Notes under the pieces: generated by a model
What the model was told of the DNA's origin: nothing
Databases searched by the model: none
The model's input: the letters and a program-made list of their open reading frames with translations, nothing else
Position numbers and translations under genes: made by a program
In this document: one piece after another, positions 46,739 to 54,467 of the stretch
Layout: each line of letters starts with the position of its first letter
Numbering within the stretch: the stretch's first letter is position 1
Assembly (NCBI GenBank): GCA_002430925.1
Contig: DJDD01000067.1
Coordinates: forward strand, 1-54,580
From: Flavobacteriales bacterium UBA5933
GTDB lineage: Bacteria > Bacteroidota > Bacteroidia > Flavobacteriales > Weeksellaceae
Length of the DNA stretch: 54,580 nt
Direction of reading: 5' to 3'

Positions 46739-47792
46739 CTTGTTGGATTTTAAATTTTAATTTTACAATCTTCCCATTTTTCGTTTCAGACTCTATTAAA
46801 GAAAAATTCTTTAAAGATGTTGTAGGAATTGTAACTAGGTTAATATACTGTTGTTTAGATAAAATTTCTACTCCAAAAAAATCATTATCATAAACCTGAT
46901 AAATTAAAGCATTATCTGCAATCATTTGATTTAATTTAGATATCCTTTGCTTTAAATCTTTTGCTGAATTAGAATAATAATAAAGCATTACTTTATAATC
47001 ATCTGGATCCAATAACAGTTTTTCTGGTTGGTTATATTGATGCAAATTAACCTTAAAAGTATCTTGCTTATAATAAGGTGAACTCACAAACATTTTTACA
47101 ATATTTTTTTGAGATTTGAATTTTATACAACCCGTTTTTGTTGATAAATAAAGAGGTGTAAAACCATCTCTAAAAATTGTAACCTCAACAGAGTTTTTTA
47201 TTGGTGTTTGACGATCAGAATCTACAAAACAAAATTCATACTCTTTCTGTGCAAAAAATAAAAAATAACATGCAGTAAAGATTCCTCCTAAAATTAAAAC
47301 AATTGAAACAACAATTGAAACTATTTTCAATTTACTTTTTCTTAGTTTACCTTCAGTAATTGTATCTTCTTTAATAACTACCTGTTCCGTAGTTTGTAAC
47401 TTTTCTTCTTTTTTATCTTCTATTTGCGATAAAGGAAATTCTTCTTTTTCTATTACTTCATTTGGCCTTGTCTCAACCTTCGTTGTATCAAAATATTCAA
47501 TATTTTTTACATTAAGAAAATGAGCCCAGTTTTTATAACCACAATACTGTGCTAATAGATTTAGCATATCAATACGAGGAAGTTTTTTAAAATCTGATTT
47601 AAAATAAGTGTAAAACCATTTCTCACTTACTGTAGATTTTGTTCTATTGAATAAATCTTCCTGAAATGAAGTAATTTCTTGTCCTTTCCAATTGGAAATA
47701 TTTGCGGATTGAGCAGAATTTTCCTCAAAAAATCGATCAACGATTGATTTTTTCAAAACTTCAAAAATCTCTATATCTGTAAATTTGCTCAA
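46722..47792 (-). CDS. Single-pass membrane protein with N-terminal cytoplasmic domain
   Basis: A 356-residue protein with a soluble N-terminal domain (about 1-98) containing SEKWFYTYFKSDFKKLPRID and MLNLLAQYCGYKNWAHFLNV, a charged linker rich in Glu and Lys (100-150), a transmembrane helix (about 156-181) and a C-terminal, presumably periplasmic, domain with a carboxypeptidase-regulatory-like start (FCFVDSDRQTPIKNSVEV). I have seen the N-terminal block in other Flavobacteriia but know no function. The topology (cytoplasmic domain, TM, periplasmic domain) suggests signalling or structural linkage across the membrane. It is coupled to the lipoprotein gene downstream by a 17-bp overlap. Confidence 0.78.
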   Translation of the reverse strand: MSKFTDIEIFEVLKKSIVDRFFEENSAQSANISNWKGQEITSFQEDLFNRTKSTVSEKWFYTYFKSDFKKLPRIDMLNLLAQYCGYKNWAHFLNVKNIEYFDTTKVETRPNEVIEKEEFPLSQIEDKKEEKLQTTEQVVIKEDTITEGKLRKSKLKIVSIVVSIVLILGGIFTACYFLFFAQKEYEFCFVDSDRQTPIKNSVEVTIFRDGFTPLYLSTKTGCIKFKSQKNIVKMFVSSPYYKQDTFKVNLHQYNQPEKLLLDPDDYKVMLYYYSNSAKDLKQRISKLNQMIADNALIYQVYDNDFFGVEILSKQQYINLVTIPTTSLKNFSLIESETKNGKIVKLKFKIQQDENDK

Positions 47793-47824
47793 AAAATAAT
47801 TTTTATATACCTGTATTTCATGAT

Positions 47825-47852
47825 TTTGTAAAACACAAAACCATTTTACAAA
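47825..47852. repeat. Inverted repeat TTTGTAAAA / TTTTACAAA in a divergent promoter region
   Basis: TTTGTAAAA (47825-47833) and its complement TTTTACAAA (47844-47852) face each other over 10 bp. A third copy, CTTTGTAAAATG, lies at 47941-47952. They sit between the divergent genes 47792 (minus) and 48075 (plus), so they may be operator sites or stem-loops. Evidence is sequence symmetry only. Confidence 0.4.
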
Positions 47853-47890
47853 GTGATTTTATATAAATGCAAATAAAATAATATTTTCAA

Positions 47891-47920
47891 CATAAAAACG
47901 GCTATGCTAGCCTTTTTATG
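47891..47920. terminator. Terminator-like hairpin inside a divergent intergenic region
   Basis: CATAAAAA-C-GGCTA-TGC-TAGCC-TTTTTATG is an almost perfect 30-bp palindrome with a GC-rich stem and T-runs on both strands, hence a bidirectional terminator shape. No annotated gene ends at it; both neighbours start here and run outwards. Confidence 0.55.
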
Positions 47921-48025
47921 ATGATTTTAAGATTTATTTACTTTGTAAAATGCTAGTAATTTAACTTTCGTATTTATTACAAGTAAGTTACAACTATTCT
48001 ACATCCTATCCTTTTACTGAAATTC

Positions 48026-48033
48026 TAACTTTG
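48026..48033 (+). promoter_or_regulatory. -7 box of the mini-lipoprotein (TAACTTTG)
   Basis: TAACTTTG is a perfect TAnnTTTG, ending 41 nt before the ATG at 48075. No well-spaced TTG was found upstream. Confidence 0.55.
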
Positions 48034-48074
48034 CTTTATTAAAATTAAACAATAAAAGTATAAAAATTAAAATT

Positions 48075-48290
48075 ATGAAAAAATTAGTAGTAAATGCAAT
48101 CGTATTAGTAGTATTTGGAACATTATTTAGTGTTTCTGCATGCAAAGAAGAAAAACAACCAACACCAAGTACAGATTCTACTGTTGTTGATTCCTTAACA
48201 ATAGAAAAAGAAGAAGCTCCTTCTATTAGTTCTGATTCTGTTGAAAGTGTAACTGTTGATTCTACAAAAACAAAGGAAGAAACTAAATAA
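48075..48290 (+). CDS. Mini-lipoprotein (71 residues)
   Basis: Signal MKKLVVNAIVLVVFGTLFSV then SAC with the lipidated cysteine at residue 23, followed by a 48-residue unstructured, acidic and Ser/Thr/Val-rich chain (DSTVVDSLTIEKEEAPS). There is no globular domain. The Asp-Ser-Thr/Val pattern (DSTVVDS, SVTVDST) repeats loosely. Small acidic lipoproteins of this kind are common in Bacteroidota, and their function is unknown. The protein has its own promoter and a tight terminator. Confidence 0.78.
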   Translation: MKKLVVNAIVLVVFGTLFSVSACKEEKQPTPSTDSTVVDSLTIEKEEAPSISSDSVESVTVDSTKTKEETK

Positions 48291-48295
48291 GAAAT

Positions 48296-48323
48296 AAAAA
48301 AACCGCCATTGGCGGTTTTTTTA
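48296..48323 (+). terminator. Terminator of the mini-lipoprotein
   Basis: AAAAAAACCGCC and GGCGGTTTTTTT form a perfect 12-bp stem around ATT, 6 nt after the stop codon. Confidence 0.93.
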
Positions 48324-48370
48324 TTCTAAAATTATTTAAAGTTATTTTTAAACTATTTTTATTTTTTACT

Positions 48371-48533
48371 GGGCAATCCCTTCGGGTCGTGCTTTCTCGC
48401 TATATCTTTTTCGATTGGTCATTTCGAACTAGTTATTGCATTTAATACTTGGTCATTGAACGAAGTCGAAATGCAATAAACTTATTATAATGTAACCAAT
48501 CAAAAAAGGATATCACTTCAATCACTATTGCAA
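48371..48533 (-). repeat. Dispersed structured repeat, copy 4 (long form, 163 bp)
   Basis: On the minus strand it starts TTGCAATAGTGATTGAA and ends AGCACGACCCGAAGGG then ATTGCCC. The outer stem is GATTGGT (48413-48419) with ACCAATC (48495-48501), extended by T/A runs. Inside lies a second perfect 11-bp hairpin, TTATTGCATTT (48433-48443) with AAATGCAATAA (48469-48479), enclosing the internal module CGACTTCGTTCAATGACC in its least diverged form. It fills most of the 333-bp gap between the convergent mini-lipoprotein and alcohol dehydrogenase genes; the remaining 90 bp (48534-48623) are AT-rich and featureless. Confidence 0.87.
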
Positions 48534-48623
48534 ATAAATGACGAATCATAAATTAAAAAACAATCATTTGAAATTATTCAAAAAACAGTTTAATCAACTT
48601 TTGATTCCTTAAATAAGAATATT

Positions 48624-49673
48624 TTATGACTCTTTTAATGATTTAATATCAATTACAAAACGATATTTTACATCAGATTTCATCATACGCTCGTAAGCTG
48701 TATTGATATTTTGTATATCTATCATTTCAACATCAGAAACAACATTATGTTCTCCACAGAAATCTAGCATTTCTTGTGTCTCTTTTATTCCACCGATTAA
48801 AGATCCTGCAAGATTTTTTCTTTTCATAACTAATAAACCTCCATTTACTGCTTCTAAAGGTTCTATAGCTCCTACAATACACATTGTTTTATCTAACTTC
48901 AATAAGTCTAAATATGGATTTACATCGTGTTTTACAGGAATTGTATTTAATAAGAAATCAAATGAATTTTTGTGAGCAGCCATTTGTGTTGCATCTTTAG
49001 AAATTAAAACCTCATCTGCTCCTAATTTTTTTGCATCTTCACCTTTTGATTCAGAAGTTGTAATCATAACAACATGTGCTCCCATTGCTTTTGCAAATTT
49101 AACTCCCATATGTCCTAATCCTCCAAGACCAATTACACCTACTTTATCTCCTTCTTTTACATTCCAATGACGTAATGGAGACCAAGTTGTAATACCTGCA
49201 CATAATAAAGGTGCTGCTGCTTTTACATCTATATTTTCTGGAACACTTAATACAAATTTCTCCTCTACAACAATATTTTCTGAATAACCTCCGTAAGTTA
49301 CTCCTCCATGTTTAGAATTTGTAGAATTGTAAGTTCCTGTAAATCCATTTTCACAATATTGCTCTAATCCTTCTTCACAAGGATGACAATCTTGACAAGA
49401 TTCTACCATACAACCAACACCTACTAAATCACCTACTTTGAATTTAGTAACTTCTGATCCTACTTCTTTTATTCTTCCTATAATTTCATGTCCTGGAACA
49501 ACTGGATAATTTGGTTTTCCCCAATCTCCTTTTGCTGTGTGAATATCACTATGACAAACACCACAGTACTCAATATCAATAAATACATCTTTAGGCGATA
49601 ATTGACGACGTTCTATTGTATGTGGTTCTAGTGCATCTGTTTCATTAAATGCTGCATAAGTTTTTGTACTCAT
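48624..49673 (-). CDS. NAD(P)-dependent zinc alcohol dehydrogenase (YahK/CAD-like)
   Basis: A medium-chain dehydrogenase/reductase interconverting aldehydes and alcohols. Catalytic zinc ligands C37 (with CGVCHSD) and H62/E63 (PGHEIIGR) are present. The structural zinc loop CMVESCQDCHPCEEGLEQYC has the four cysteines. The cofactor motif is GLGGLGHMGVKFAKAMGAHV, followed by TTSESK; Ser after the fold's beta-2 strand is typical of NADP-linked CAD/YahK enzymes. The length of 349 residues is normal. It appears to be a single-gene unit; its physiological aldehyde is unknown. Confidence 0.93.
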   Translation of the reverse strand: MSTKTYAAFNETDALEPHTIERRQLSPKDVFIDIEYCGVCHSDIHTAKGDWGKPNYPVVPGHEIIGRIKEVGSEVTKFKVGDLVGVGCMVESCQDCHPCEEGLEQYCENGFTGTYNSTNSKHGGVTYGGYSENIVVEEKFVLSVPENIDVKAAAPLLCAGITTWSPLRHWNVKEGDKVGVIGLGGLGHMGVKFAKAMGAHVVMITTSESKGEDAKKLGADEVLISKDATQMAAHKNSFDFLLNTIPVKHDVNPYLDLLKLDKTMCIVGAIEPLEAVNGGLLVMKRKNLAGSLIGGIKETQEMLDFCGEHNVVSDVEMIDIQNINTAYERMMKSDVKYRFVIDIKSLKES

Positions 49674-49743
49674 TTTTGGATATATTTAATTAATAATCAA
49701 TTTACTAAATATTATTCAATCAAAATAATATTAATTTACAAAA

Positions 49744-49775
49744 ATACAAAATCCATCTGAATTCTCAGATGGATT
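49744..49775 (-). terminator. Terminator of the prolyl oligopeptidase gene
   Basis: On the minus strand AATCCATCTGA pairs with TCAGATGGATT around a 4-nt loop, followed by TTTGTATTTTT. It lies 22 nt after the stop codon. Confidence 0.82.
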
Positions 49776-49797
49776 AATCGTTATTAAAAACTTAAAA

Positions 49798-51912
49798 TTA
49801 TTGTATTTTTTTGATTCCCATATTCCATAAAGTGAATGCATATTTATCAGCTGTTTCATTAATAATAACTTCTGTAGAACGTCCAGCACCATGACCAGCT
49901 TTTGTTTCGATACGAATTAATACAGGATTATCACAGCTTTGCTTTGCTTGTAAATTTGCTGCAAACTTGTATGAGTGTGCTGGAACAACACGGTCATCAT
50001 GATCTCCAGTTGTAACTAATGTTGCAGGATAACAAGTTCCTTCTTTTACATTATGTACAGGTGAATATGACTTTAAATAATCAAACATTTCTTTACTATC
50101 TTCTGCTGTACCATAATCATATCCCCAACCTGCTCCAGCTGTAAAAGTATGATAACGTAACATATCCAAAACACCTACAGCTGGTAAAGCTACTTTTGCT
50201 ATTTTAGGGTTAATAGTTTCTGTTGCTCCAACTAATAAACCTCCGTTTGATCCTCCTGAAAGAGCTGTAAAATCTGGTGATGTATATTTATTTGTTTGTA
50301 AATATTCTGCCGCAGCAATAAAATCATTAAAAACATTTAATTTATTAAATTGACGACCGCCATCATGCCATTTCTTACCATATTCTCCTCCTCCACGTAA
50401 GTTAGGAACAGCATAAATACCTCCATTTTCTATCCAAGTTGCGATTGCTGGACTAAATGCAGGAGTAAGACTTATGTTAAAACCTCCATAACCATAAACT
50501 ATAGTTGGATTCTTAGCATTCTTTTTTGTTCCTTTTTTGTAAGTGATAATTATAGGAACTTTTGTTCCATCTTTTGAAGTATAAAAAACTTGTTCAGAAA
50601 TATAATCTTCTGTTTTAAATTTCACATTTGGTTTTATATAAACTTCAGATGAACCATCTTCCACATTGTATTTATAACTTGTAGATGGTGTAATGTAATT
50701 TGAAAACCCAAAATAAATTTCTTTTTCAGATTTTTTACCTCCAAATCCTGAAGCAGAGCCAATTCCTGGTAAATCTATTTTACGAATTTTAGTCCCATCA
50801 TATTTATATTGTTCAACTAAAGATATAGCGTCCTTTAAATAATGAGCAAATAAATAACCTCCACCAGTAGAAATATTCAATACGTTATCAGTTTCTGGTA
50901 TTACAGTTTGCCAAGCATTTTCTGATAAATCATTAATAGATGCTTTAACTACTTTGTTATTTGGTGCATTCTTATTAGTAAAAAGATAAAATGTTTCACC
51001 ATCATTGTCTATAACAGATGTATTGGTATCAAAATTATTTACAATCGGTTTAATTTTTCCATTAGGAACTGATAAATCTTGATAATATAATTCATTACCT
51101 GTTGTTGTATTAGCAGCACTAATAATTAAAAAACGCTCATCATCTGTTAAATAAGCACCTACATAACGTCTTGGAGTTTCTTGACCTCCAAAAATTAAAT
51201 GATCTGTTTTTTGCTCAGTTCGTAATTTATGATAGTATAATTTATGTTGATCTGTTTTTTCTGACAATTCTGATCCTTTTGGCTTATCATAAGATGAATA
51301 ATAAAAACCATCATTACCTTTCCAAGCTATTCCAGAAAACTTAACATCAATTAATGTTTTTCCTATCTCTTTTTTATCCTTAGCATCAAGAACTATAATT
51401 TTTCTCCAGTCAGAACCTCCTTCTGAAATTGAATAAGCAACTAAGCTACCATCTTTAGAAAAACTAACATCTGATAAGGAAACAGATCCATCTTTAGAAA
51501 ATTTATTAGGATCTAAAAAAACTTCCTCTGCTCCATCTTCTCCTAATTTTCTATATAAAACGGAATGTTGTTGTAAACCATCATTTTTATAATAATAGGT
51601 ATAATCACCTTCTTTGAATGGAGTTGATATTTTCTCGTAATTCCATATTTCAGTTAATGATTTTTTTAATTCAGCACGTAATGGAATTTCATTTAAATAA
51701 GCATAAGTTGCCTTATTCTGTTCTACTACCCATTTTTTTGTATCTTCAGAAAGATCATTTTCTAACCAACGGTAAGGATCTTGAACTTCCTCATCAAAAT
51801 AGGTATCTACATGATCTACTTTTTTTGTTTCTGGATATTTCTTTTTATAACTCTGTGCATTAACTCCAACCATAAGTGATAAATTTAATAAGATAAAAGC
51901 TGTTTTTTTCAT
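49798..51912 (-). CDS. Prolyl oligopeptidase family serine peptidase (S9A)
   Basis: Cleaves short peptides after proline, probably in the periplasm. Signal peptide MKKTAFILLNLSLMVGVNAQ; then the N-terminal signature DPYRWLENDLSEDTKKWV and a seven-bladed beta-propeller (about 75-420). The alpha/beta hydrolase domain carries the catalytic Ser in ALSGGSNGGLLVGA, the Asp in GDHDDRVVPAHSYKF and the His in KAGHGAGRS. RGGGEYGKKWHDGG and YGYGGFNI are typical S9A motifs. The length of 704 residues fits. It follows no operon partner. Confidence 0.96.
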   Translation of the reverse strand: MKKTAFILLNLSLMVGVNAQSYKKKYPETKKVDHVDTYFDEEVQDPYRWLENDLSEDTKKWVVEQNKATYAYLNEIPLRAELKKSLTEIWNYEKISTPFKEGDYTYYYKNDGLQQHSVLYRKLGEDGAEEVFLDPNKFSKDGSVSLSDVSFSKDGSLVAYSISEGGSDWRKIIVLDAKDKKEIGKTLIDVKFSGIAWKGNDGFYYSSYDKPKGSELSEKTDQHKLYYHKLRTEQKTDHLIFGGQETPRRYVGAYLTDDERFLIISAANTTTGNELYYQDLSVPNGKIKPIVNNFDTNTSVIDNDGETFYLFTNKNAPNNKVVKASINDLSENAWQTVIPETDNVLNISTGGGYLFAHYLKDAISLVEQYKYDGTKIRKIDLPGIGSASGFGGKKSEKEIYFGFSNYITPSTSYKYNVEDGSSEVYIKPNVKFKTEDYISEQVFYTSKDGTKVPIIITYKKGTKKNAKNPTIVYGYGGFNISLTPAFSPAIATWIENGGIYAVPNLRGGGEYGKKWHDGGRQFNKLNVFNDFIAAAEYLQTNKYTSPDFTALSGGSNGGLLVGATETINPKIAKVALPAVGVLDMLRYHTFTAGAGWGYDYGTAEDSKEMFDYLKSYSPVHNVKEGTCYPATLVTTGDHDDRVVPAHSYKFAANLQAKQSCDNPVLIRIETKAGHGAGRSTEVIINETADKYAFTLWNMGIKKIQ

Positions 51913-52002
51913 ATTATTCTATGCTATAATTTTAATCTACTAGTTACGTAAAGATAATAAAATCGAAACTACTTTAACTTATCTATTTCGTTAGAAATAT
52001 TT

Positions 52003-52905
52003 TTATCTCCTTTTACCTCCTTTTGCCTTATTTGGATTACTTTTTCCTATTCTGGCTTGTGATGAATTTGAAGATTTCTTACCTCCTTTCTTTTGAATCA
52101 TTTTTCCCTTTGAATTTTTAAAATCTGGAGAAATTTCATTTGTTTTCTTAGGCTTCTTCTTTTGATTAGAAGTTTTTTCTACATGCTTTTCAGAATCCTT
52201 AGTCAATCGATTCAATTCATCTAATTCTTCTAGTGTTAAATCTCTGTGTTGTCCAACAGGAATATTCAATGTTAAATTCATTATACGAACTCGTTCTAAT
52301 TTTTTAACAACATATCCAAAATATTCACACATTCGACGAATCTGTCTATTCAATCCTTGAATTAAAGTAATTTTAAATGTGTTAGTGTTTATTTTTTCAA
52401 CTTTACATTTTTTAGTTACTTGACCTAAGATTGGAACACCTGTTGACATTTTCTTACAAAAATCATCTGTAATAGGTTTATCTACTGTTACAACATATTC
52501 TTTTTCGTGATTATTACCAGCTCGTAAAATTTTGTTTACAATATCTCCATCACTTGTTAAAAGGATTAAACCTTGAGAATCCTTATCTAATCTTCCTATC
52601 GGAAAAATACGTTCTCCAAAAGACAAATAATCTACAATATTATCTGGATCAGAAGAATCTGTAGTACATGTAACTCCAACAGGTTTATTCAACATTATAT
52701 AAGCTGCATTTTCTTTCAATTTAGGCTCTATAATAGTCCCATTAACAGTAACTGTGTCTGTAGATTTTACATGTTGACCAACTTTTGCAACTCGTCCATT
52801 TATCAAAACAACACGTTTTTCTATATACTGATCAGCCTCACGTCGAGAACATATACCACTATCGCTGATATATTTATTCAATCGCAAAAAATTAGTTTCT
52901 TCCAT
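52003..52905 (-). CDS. Pseudouridine synthase, RluF-like, with basic C-terminal tail
   Basis: An rRNA or tRNA pseudouridine synthase of the RsuA/RluF family. The S4 domain ([20 protein letters not shown]) opens the protein, and the catalytic Asp lies in [35 protein letters not shown] is another family block. The last 70 residues are a Lys/Ser/Asn-rich disordered tail ([23 protein letters not shown]). I start it at the ATG at 52905, since the frame upstream of it overlaps a promoter box (52910-52917); this gives 300 residues. The -7 box is only 4 nt before that ATG, so the mRNA may be leaderless. Confidence 0.9.
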   Translation of the reverse strand: MEETNFLRLNKYISDSGICSRREADQYIEKRVVLINGRVAKVGQHVKSTDTVTVNGTIIEPKLKENAAYIMLNKPVGVTCTTDSSDPDNIVDYLSFGERIFPIGRLDKDSQGLILLTSDGDIVNKILRAGNNHEKEYVVTVDKPITDDFCKKMSTGVPILGQVTKKCKVEKINTNTFKITLIQGLNRQIRRMCEYFGYVVKKLERVRIMNLTLNIPVGQHRDLTLEELDELNRLTKDSEKHVEKTSNQKKKPKKTNEISPDFKNSKGKMIQKKGGKKSSNSSQARIGKSNPNKAKGGKRR

Positions 52906-52909
52906 AATA

Positions 52910-52917
52910 CAAAGATA
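52910..52917 (-). promoter_or_regulatory. -7 box of the RluF-like gene (TATCTTTG), leaderless geometry
   Basis: The minus strand reads TATCTTTG, then TATT, then ATG. A TTTG lies 23 nt upstream of the box as a possible -33. Transcription would begin at or beside the start codon. Confidence 0.6.
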
Positions 52918-52942
52918 GTTTATTATCATTTTTATTAAAACA

Positions 52943-52978
52943 AAAAAGACTTCTTAAAATTTTAAGAAGTCTTTTTTA
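52943..52978 (-). terminator. Terminator of the tandem secreted-protein genes
   Basis: AAAAAAGACTTCTTAAAA and TTTTAAGAAGTCTTTTTT form a perfect 18-bp palindrome. It lies 17 nt after the stop of 52995-53723 on the minus strand. Confidence 0.9.
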
Positions 52979-52994
52979 TGCTTTTAGATTTCAA

Positions 52995-53723
52995 TTATAA
53001 TTCTTCAATTATAAAATATGTTCCTATTGAACTATCTGTAGGTTGACCTGCTAAATAATAACCTGTTGTTCCTGCACTACCTCCCGCAAACCTTGCAGAA
53101 AGTTGTATTGATCCTCCTGAATCTCCAGTTGTAAAAATAATAATTGGATTTGTAACTCCTCCATCATCATATCTTTCAGTAGACGACTCTGAATAACCTT
53201 GTGTACTAATTACTAATGTTGCTCCTGTTCCCGCTACAAATTTTGAGGTAATATAACCTGGATTTCCACTAGTAGCTCCACCTGATGATGGTACTGTTTT
53301 ACCTTTTACTCCAATCATTCCAGTAACTTTAAAAGCTTTATTTGCAGGAAAATTTATTGATGTTTGATCTGAGCTAACTGATATATTTGAAATATTTATA
53401 CCAGTAATAGTTCCATCAAATGTAACATTGTAATTTGTCCCATTGGTCTGAAAATATTGCGCTGTATTTTTAGGAATGATTGCGTAAATTCTACTATCTA
53501 CAACATCTGTTCCTCCACTACCAAATGTAGTTATTGGTATTTTTTTTACTATTTGATTATCATCTACAGTTAAAACATATTCTGCTGTAGTAGATTCTTC
53601 AGTAGTTGCTATTCTCATATTACCTTCTACATCTAATGCTGTCTGTGGAGAAGATGTATTAACCCCAACCTGACTGAAAGAATTAATTGAAAATAGTATA
53701 AAGATTAAAAATATTTTTTTCAT
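52995..53723 (-). CDS. Secreted protein of unknown function, second of tandem pair
   Basis: A 242-residue exported protein: signal MKKIFLIFILFSINSFSQ, then VGVNTSSPQTALDVEGNMRI, the start common to many Bacteroidota surface proteins of unknown function. VDDNQIVKKIPI and VTFDGTITGINISNISVSS follow, then an almost invariant C-terminal half (GYITSKFVAG, DDGGVTNPIIIFTTG, GYYLAGQPTDSSIGTYFIIE) that looks like a beta-sandwich and ends in EEL. No T9SS C-terminal sorting domain is evident. It is nearly identical to 53748-54467 outside a variable loop (SSGGATSG here). The function is unknown; a trimeric jelly-roll head is a guess from composition. Confidence 0.78.
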   Translation of the reverse strand: MKKIFLIFILFSINSFSQVGVNTSSPQTALDVEGNMRIATTEESTTAEYVLTVDDNQIVKKIPITTFGSGGTDVVDSRIYAIIPKNTAQYFQTNGTNYNVTFDGTITGINISNISVSSDQTSINFPANKAFKVTGMIGVKGKTVPSSGGATSGNPGYITSKFVAGTGATLVISTQGYSESSTERYDDGGVTNPIIIFTTGDSGGSIQLSARFAGGSAGTTGYYLAGQPTDSSIGTYFIIEEL

Positions 53724-53747
53724 AGAATATTATTTAATTATTATTCT

Positions 53748-54467
53748 TTATAATTCTTCAATTATAAAATAGGTCCCTATTGACTTATCTGTTGGCGCCC
53801 CAGCTAAATAATAACCTGTTGTTCCTGCACTACCTCCATCATATCTTGCAGAAAGCTGTATCGAGCCACCTGAAGTTCCTGTTGTAAAGATTATAATTGG
53901 ATTTGTAACACCTCCATCATCATATGCCTCAGTAGATGATTCTACATATCCTTGTGTACTAATTATTAATGTTGATCCTGTTCCTGCTACAAATTTTGAG
54001 GTAATATACCCCGGATTTGTATTACTAGCAGTACCACTATTTCTCCCTCTTATACCTACCATTCCAGTAACTTTAAAAGCTTTATTTGCAGGGAAATTTA
54101 ACGATGTCTGATCTGAGCTGACTGATAAAGAAGATGTATTAATTCCTGAAATCTCACCATCAAAAGTTACATTATAATTAGTACCTCTTGTGGTTAATTT
54201 TTGATCTGCATTCTTAGGTACAATTGCATAAATTCTATTTTTTACAACATTTGCTCCTCCTCCTAAAGAATTTATAGGAACTTTTTTAACTATCTGATTA
54301 TCATCTACAGTTAAAACATACGTTGGTGTTGTTGTTAGAGATTCAGTTGTAGCTATTCTAGTATCTCCTTCTACATCTAACATAGCTTGTGGACTAGAAG
54401 TATTTATACCTATTTGGCTAAAGGCATTAACAGAAAATAACGTAAAAATTAAAAATATTTTTTTCAT
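53748..54467 (-). CDS. Secreted protein of unknown function, first of tandem pair
   Basis: The 239-residue paralogue of 52995-53723, with the same architecture: signal MKKIFLIFTLFSVNAFSQ, IGINTSSPQAMLDVEGDTRI, VLTVDDNQIVKKVPI and the conserved C-terminal block (GYITSKFVAG, DDGGVTNPIIIFTTG, TPTDKSIG-like turn, terminal TYFIIEEL). The two differ most around residues 135-150 (RGRNSGTASNTN). Only 24 bp separate them, so one transcript is likely. The 113 bp upstream to the window end hold no clear box. Confidence 0.78.
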   Translation of the reverse strand: MKKIFLIFTLFSVNAFSQIGINTSSPQAMLDVEGDTRIATTESLTTTPTYVLTVDDNQIVKKVPINSLGGGANVVKNRIYAIVPKNADQKLTTRGTNYNVTFDGEISGINTSSLSVSSDQTSLNFPANKAFKVTGMVGIRGRNSGTASNTNPGYITSKFVAGTGSTLIISTQGYVESSTEAYDDGGVTNPIIIFTTGTSGGSIQLSARYDGGSAGTTGYYLAGAPTDKSIGTYFIIEEL

